A program made the position numbers and the translations under genes. This document shows positions 61,058 through 64,000 of a DNA stretch of 64,000 bases, piece by piece. The first letter of the stretch is position 1. Each line of letters opens with the position of its first letter. The stretch spans positions 1 through 64,000 of the forward strand of contig UQVO01000008.1 of the NCBI GenBank assembly GCA_900544575.1, in the 5' to 3' direction. The DNA comes from an uncultured Eubacteriales bacterium. Its GTDB lineage: Bacteria; Bacillota; Clostridia; Christensenellales; CAG-917. The notes beneath the pieces were generated by a model. It was not told where the DNA came from and ran no database searches. It worked only from the letters and a program-made list of their open reading frames with translations.

Positions 61058-63004
61058 ATGAGCAAGAAAGAAAAAACCAATCTCATACGCATCCTTGCCT
61101 GCCTTGCGGCGTTTCTTGCCGTCTTTATCGCGGACAAGGTGCGCGGACTTGACGGAGTCATAGGCGGCGAATACGGCTGGCTGCTGCCCTTCGCGCTGTA
61201 TCTTGCCGTATATCTCGCCACAGGTTACGACGTGCTGTGGCGCGCTCTGCGGAACATTTTCCGCGGGCAGGTGCTGGACGAAAACTTCCTGATGTGCATA
61301 GCGACGCTCGGAGCGTTCGCGCTTGCGATATACCGCGGTGCCACGGGATTGCCCACGGAAGGCTTCGACGAAGCGTGCGCGGTGCTGCTCTTCTATCAGG
61401 TGGGCGAATTCTTCCAGGACTACGCCACGGGAAAGTCCCGCAAATCCATCTCAGGACTTATGGACATACGCCCCGACAGCGCCAACGTACTCCGCGACGG
61501 CAGGACCGTGACCGTGGAACCGTCCGAGGTGAAAGTCGGCGAGATAATCGCCGTCAATCCCGGCGAAAAAGTGCCGCTTGACGGCACGGTGGTGAAAGGC
61601 GCGTCCTCTCTCGACACGCGCGCCCTGACGGGAGAGTCCCTTCCCCGCGAAATAGCAGAAGGCGACGCGGTGGTGAGCGGCGCCGTCAATATGACTTCGC
61701 ACTTCGAAATGCGGGTGGACAAAGAGTTTTACGACTCCACGGTGTCCAAAATCCTCGACCTCGTCGAAAACGCGCAGGAACAAAAGTCCAAAGCGGAGAA
61801 TTTCATCACCAAGTTTGCAAGATACTACACTCCGATAGTCGTCGTGACGGCGGTTTTGCTTGCGGTCATTCCGGGAGCGGTGACGTCTGACTGGTCGGAG
61901 TGGGTATACCGCGCGCTGAACTTCCTTGTCGTGTCGTGCCCTTGCGCGCTCGTCATCTCCGTGCCTCTCTCCTTCTTTGCGGGAATAGGAGCGGCGTCAA
62001 GATACGGCATACTCGTCAAAGGGTCGAACTATCTCGAAAAATTCGACAAGGCGAACGTCTTTATGTTCGACAAGACGGGCACGCTTACAAAAGGCAATTT
62101 CGCCGTCGCGAAAGTGTCCCCCGAAGAAAAACGCGACGAAATACTCGCCCTTGCCGCCGCGGCGGAGAAGGACTCCGACCACCCTATCGCCCGTTCGATA
62201 GTCGCCGCATACGGCGGAAAAATCGAGGAAGGATATGTGCTCACCAACCGCGCGGGCGAAGGCATAATCGCGGTCGGGAACGGGTCGGAAGTGCTCGTCG
62301 GCAACGAGCGGCTTATGCGCGAATACGGTGTGGAATTCACCCCCGAAGAGGGCGCCGGCACGGTCGTGTATGTGGCGGAAAACGGCAAATTCGTGGGTTC
62401 TGTGCTCATTTCCGATGAGATAAAACCCGAAACTTGCGAAGTCATCTCGGAACTTACTTCGATGGGATGCAAGACCGTGATGCTGACGGGCGACAACGAA
62501 AAGATTGCCGCAAGCGTCGCGGAACAGACGGGATTGAGCGGCTACAAGGCTTCTCTGCTGCCGCAGAACAAGGTCGAGGAAGTTGAAAAGGCGCTGGCAG
62601 AAAAGAAGAAGTCCGACGTGCTGTGTTTCGTCGGCGACGGCATCAACGACGCGCCCGTCCTGATGCGCTCCGACGTGGGTATGGCAATGGGCGGCATAGG
62701 CAGCGACGCCGCCATAGAAGCGGCGGACATAGTCTTAATGAAAGACGACCTGAAAGGCATTCCGCTTGCCAAACGCATCGCACGCAAGACAATGCGCGTG
62801 GTGTACGAAAACATCACGTTCTCGCTGATAATAAAAGTCGCGATACTCGTCCTCTCCGCAGTCGGGCTCGCAAATATGTGGCTCGCGGTGTTCGGCGACG
62901 TCGGCGTCGCGGTGATTGCGATACTCAACGCGATGCGCGTGAACGGCAGATATTCCGCAGACGGGATGCTCCGCGCGGGCGGAAAATCGCCCGTGCGAGC
63001 TTGA
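61058..63004 (+). CDS. Zn/Cd/Pb-exporting P1B ATPase without N-terminal metal domain
   Basis: A 648-residue heavy-metal pump of the ZntA/CadA type. It opens directly with membrane helices, has the actuator ALTGES, the metal helix VSCPCALVISVPLSF (CPC 294-296), FDKTGTLT (Asp338), DSDHPIARS and GDGINDAPVLM. The ALVISVPL context after CPC is that of Zn/Cd rather than Cu pumps. The metal-binding domain is encoded separately just upstream. A run of G (GGGGGG) serves as ribosome site for ATG 61058. Confidence 0.94.
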   Translation: MSKKEKTNLIRILACLAAFLAVFIADKVRGLDGVIGGEYGWLLPFALYLAVYLATGYDVLWRALRNIFRGQVLDENFLMCIATLGAFALAIYRGATGLPTEGFDEACAVLLFYQVGEFFQDYATGKSRKSISGLMDIRPDSANVLRDGRTVTVEPSEVKVGEIIAVNPGEKVPLDGTVVKGASSLDTRALTGESLPREIAEGDAVVSGAVNMTSHFEMRVDKEFYDSTVSKILDLVENAQEQKSKAENFITKFARYYTPIVVVTAVLLAVIPGAVTSDWSEWVYRALNFLVVSCPCALVISVPLSFFAGIGAASRYGILVKGSNYLEKFDKANVFMFDKTGTLTKGNFAVAKVSPEEKRDEILALAAAAEKDSDHPIARSIVAAYGGKIEEGYVLTNRAGEGIIAVGNGSEVLVGNERLMREYGVEFTPEEGAGTVVYVAENGKFVGSVLISDEIKPETCEVISELTSMGCKTVMLTGDNEKIAASVAEQTGLSGYKASLLPQNKVEEVEKALAEKKKSDVLCFVGDGINDAPVLMRSDVGMAMGGIGSDAAIEAADIVLMKDDLKGIPLAKRIARKTMRVVYENITFSLIIKVAILVLSAVGLANMWLAVFGDVGVAVIAILNAMRVNGRYSADGMLRAGGKSPVRA

Positions 63005-63067
63005 CACTCCGCAGAATGACACGCTAGGTCTCACCGCCGTGCAGTCGGGCGTCCGAATAAGCGCGTC

Positions 63068-63156
63068 CCGGCGGCATTGCACCGCCGACCGCGGAAAACC
63101 CGCGCATATGCGAGGACCCGCATCCGACCGCCCTCCGCGCCGAACCGCGGAGGGCG
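63068..63156. other. hairpins after the Zn/Cd ATPase gene
   Basis: CGGCGG/CCGCCG around CATTGCA (about 63070-63088) and an 11-base perfect stem CGCCCTCCGCG/CGCGGAGGGCG at 63129-63156. No T tract follows either. The gap 63005-63373 has no gene and is otherwise control DNA for the XRE gene. Confidence 0.5.
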
Positions 63157-63294
63157 TCGCATAATGCAAGCGCTTTTTATGTGCATAACAGCGTATGCGG
63201 CGATGCGCATATGTGAAGATTGAGCGCGGCCTGCCGCCTTCTCTGCGCATATGACGACATTCACCCTTGTCTGTCGCTCACAAATGCGCATATG
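63102..63294 (+). repeat. array of GCGCATATG boxes
   Basis: GCGCATATG occurs at 63102-63110, 63205-63213, 63245-63253 and 63286-63294, mostly followed by NNGA. The last three are 40 and 41 bases apart, close to four helical turns, so they lie on the same DNA face. They end just upstream of the XRE promoter. Confidence 0.65.
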
Positions 63295-63303
63295 TCGAAA
63301 TAA

Positions 63304-63357
63304 ACACTTATCGTGCGTTGACAAACGGCGGCGCGGCAGCTATAATACACTTATCGT
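63304..63357 (+). promoter_or_regulatory. XRE gene promoter flanked by direct repeats
   Basis: TTGACA at 63318-63323, 17 bases, TATAAT at 63341-63346. ACACTTATCGT lies immediately before it (63304-63314) and after it (63347-63357), a 43-base spacing, as operators for an autoregulator would. Confidence 0.8.
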
Positions 63358-63373
63358 ACAAAAGAGGTGCGTT

Positions 63374-63586
63374 ATGCTCAAAACCTGCTTCCCCGAAAGA
63401 CTCAAACAGCTCCGCCGCGACGCCGGTATGTTGCAAGCCGACCTTGCGGAACATTTCAAGGTGTCCAAATCCGCCGTTTCGGGCTGGGAAGTGGGCAGAA
63501 ATCAGCCCTGCTACGACATTCTCATCGAAATGAGCATCCTTTTCGGCGTGAGCGTGGACTATCTCATCGGCAGAAGAAACTATTGA
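63374..63586 (+). CDS. XRE-family helix-turn-helix protein
   Basis: A 70-residue single-domain Cro/C1 regulator: FPERLKQLRRDAGMLQADLA, KVSKSAVSGWEVGRNQPCYD are its HTH helices, ending VSVDYLIGRRNY like the protein at 40026. AGAGG precedes ATG 63374. The symmetric repeats round its promoter argue that it represses itself. Other targets unknown. Confidence 0.9.
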   Translation: MLKTCFPERLKQLRRDAGMLQADLAEHFKVSKSAVSGWEVGRNQPCYDILIEMSILFGVSVDYLIGRRNY

Positions 63587-63682
63587 TTTTTCCGCCTCGG
63601 CGGACGGAATTCCACATTGCCGCGGCTTCCGAAACGGGCGACTCGCCCTCAGCGTCGCGGTCATTGCGAACACGAAAAGTAT

Positions 63683-63718
63683 ATCACCCTCGGATTGGTC
63701 CGAGGGTGATTGTGTTTT
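63683..63718. terminator. terminator after the XRE gene / uvrA
   Basis: ATCACCCTCGGA (63683-63694), TTGG, TCCGAGGGTGAT (63699-63710), followed by TGTGTTTT. Placed between convergent genes. Confidence 0.75.
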
Positions 63719-63789
63719 GCAGCCTTTGCTCTGCTCCGCGTTTTACCGACGACACAGCCCCGCACGCGTCGGATAAACAGCGGCAAGAA

Positions 63790-64000
63790 TTATTTCTTTT
63801 TCGGGAGTATTTCGCGAAGGAATTCCGCGGTGTAACTCTTCTTGCTCTTTGCCACCTGTTCGGGAGTGCCGCAGGCTATGACCTGTCCGCCGCCCGTGCC
63901 GCCGTCGGGACCGAGGTCTATGATGTAGTCCGCCACCTTTATGACGTCGAGGTTGTGCTCTATGACCACAATCGTGTTCCCCGCGTCCGCAAGGCGGTTG
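63790..64000 (-). CDS. uvrA: excinuclease ABC subunit A, C-terminal fragment (cut by window edge)
   Basis: Translating the minus strand from the window end gives 69 residues: [20 protein letters not shown], then [20 protein letters not shown] and [20 protein letters not shown] ending LREILPKKK. This is the Walker B/H-loop end of UvrA, the damage-recognition ATPase of nucleotide excision repair. The start is beyond 64000. Confidence 0.95.
   Translation of the reverse strand, partial: NRLADAGNTIVVIEHNLDVIKVADYIIDLGPDGGTGGGQVIACGTPEQVAKSKKSYTAEFLREILPKKK

Overview
The window reads as a chromosome segment of a spore-forming Clostridia-class Firmicute, probably an uncultured gut lineage. The call rests on paired dipicolinate synthase genes, Bacillota-type 23S/5S rRNA, canonical TTGACA-17-TATAAT promoters with AGGAGG ribosome sites, an FMN riboswitch driving a RibU-type ECF transporter subunit, CsoR/CopA copper control and a BspA-type leucine-rich surface lipoprotein. 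An assignment near Christensenellales is only a guess from protein style. Coding DNA is GC-rich except for one AT-richer patch at about 56.4-58.2 kb.

Layout. 0-1.25 kb: the 3' end of an rRNA operon. 1.5-6.5 kb: a hypothetical protein, rubredoxin, dpaAB with a divergent P-loop protein, and a PlsC-like acyltransferase. 6.8-11.8 kb: one giant LRR lipoprotein. 12-18.3 kb: two-subunit fumarase, malic enzyme, riboswitch-controlled ribU, and a LysR/MATE divergent pair. 18.3-22.5 kb: tRNA-Ser, DUF3793 plus flavodoxin, and a GH2 beta-mannosidase. 22.7-25.8 kb: copper operon with a CopA-CopZ fusion and CsoR, then a three-tier palindrome. 26-30.1 kb: two related four-helix membrane proteins, formate-THF ligase and another membrane protein. 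30.2-34.9 kb: glutamate dehydrogenase and the asd-dapA-dapB operon, in which DapB carries aspartokinase-like ACT domains. 35-40.2 kb: a membrane/TPR/metal-tail operon, a YkvI-like transporter and an XRE regulator. 40.3-47.5 kb: glyS, a Cys-rich miniprotein, a TspO-like protein, coaX, hom, malQ, a PPTase and acpP. 47.6-56.3 kb: an eight-gene minus-strand branched-chain operon (ilvB-ilvN-leuA-cimA-leuC-leuD-leuB plus an acetyltransferase). 56.5-59.3 kb: a polar amino-acid ABC transporter whose ATPase has a large insertion. 59.3-60.2 kb: gene-free DNA full of palindromes. 60.2-63.6 kb: ArsR, HMA protein, Zn/Cd ATPase and a second XRE regulator behind arrays of short repeats. The window ends in the 3' end of uvrA.

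How it fits together. Much of the window surrounds the aspartate-semialdehyde branch point: asd makes it, hom diverts it to homoserine, dapA and dapB take it to diaminopimelate, and dpaAB diverts the DapA product to spore dipicolinate. Aspartokinase is absent, but an aspartokinase-type ACT pair sits on DapB. Pyruvate and C4 acids are handled by malic enzyme, fumarase and the citramalate/acetolactate/isopropylmalate enzymes. Two independent metal-export operons have their own sensor operators. The most notable signals are mirror-image sigma-K-like boxes between dpaA and a P-loop protein with one dead P-loop, the DapB-ACT fusion, the CopA-CopZ fusion with a retained ribosome site, two genes with leaderless-promoter geometry, and several families of palindromic or arrayed repeats.
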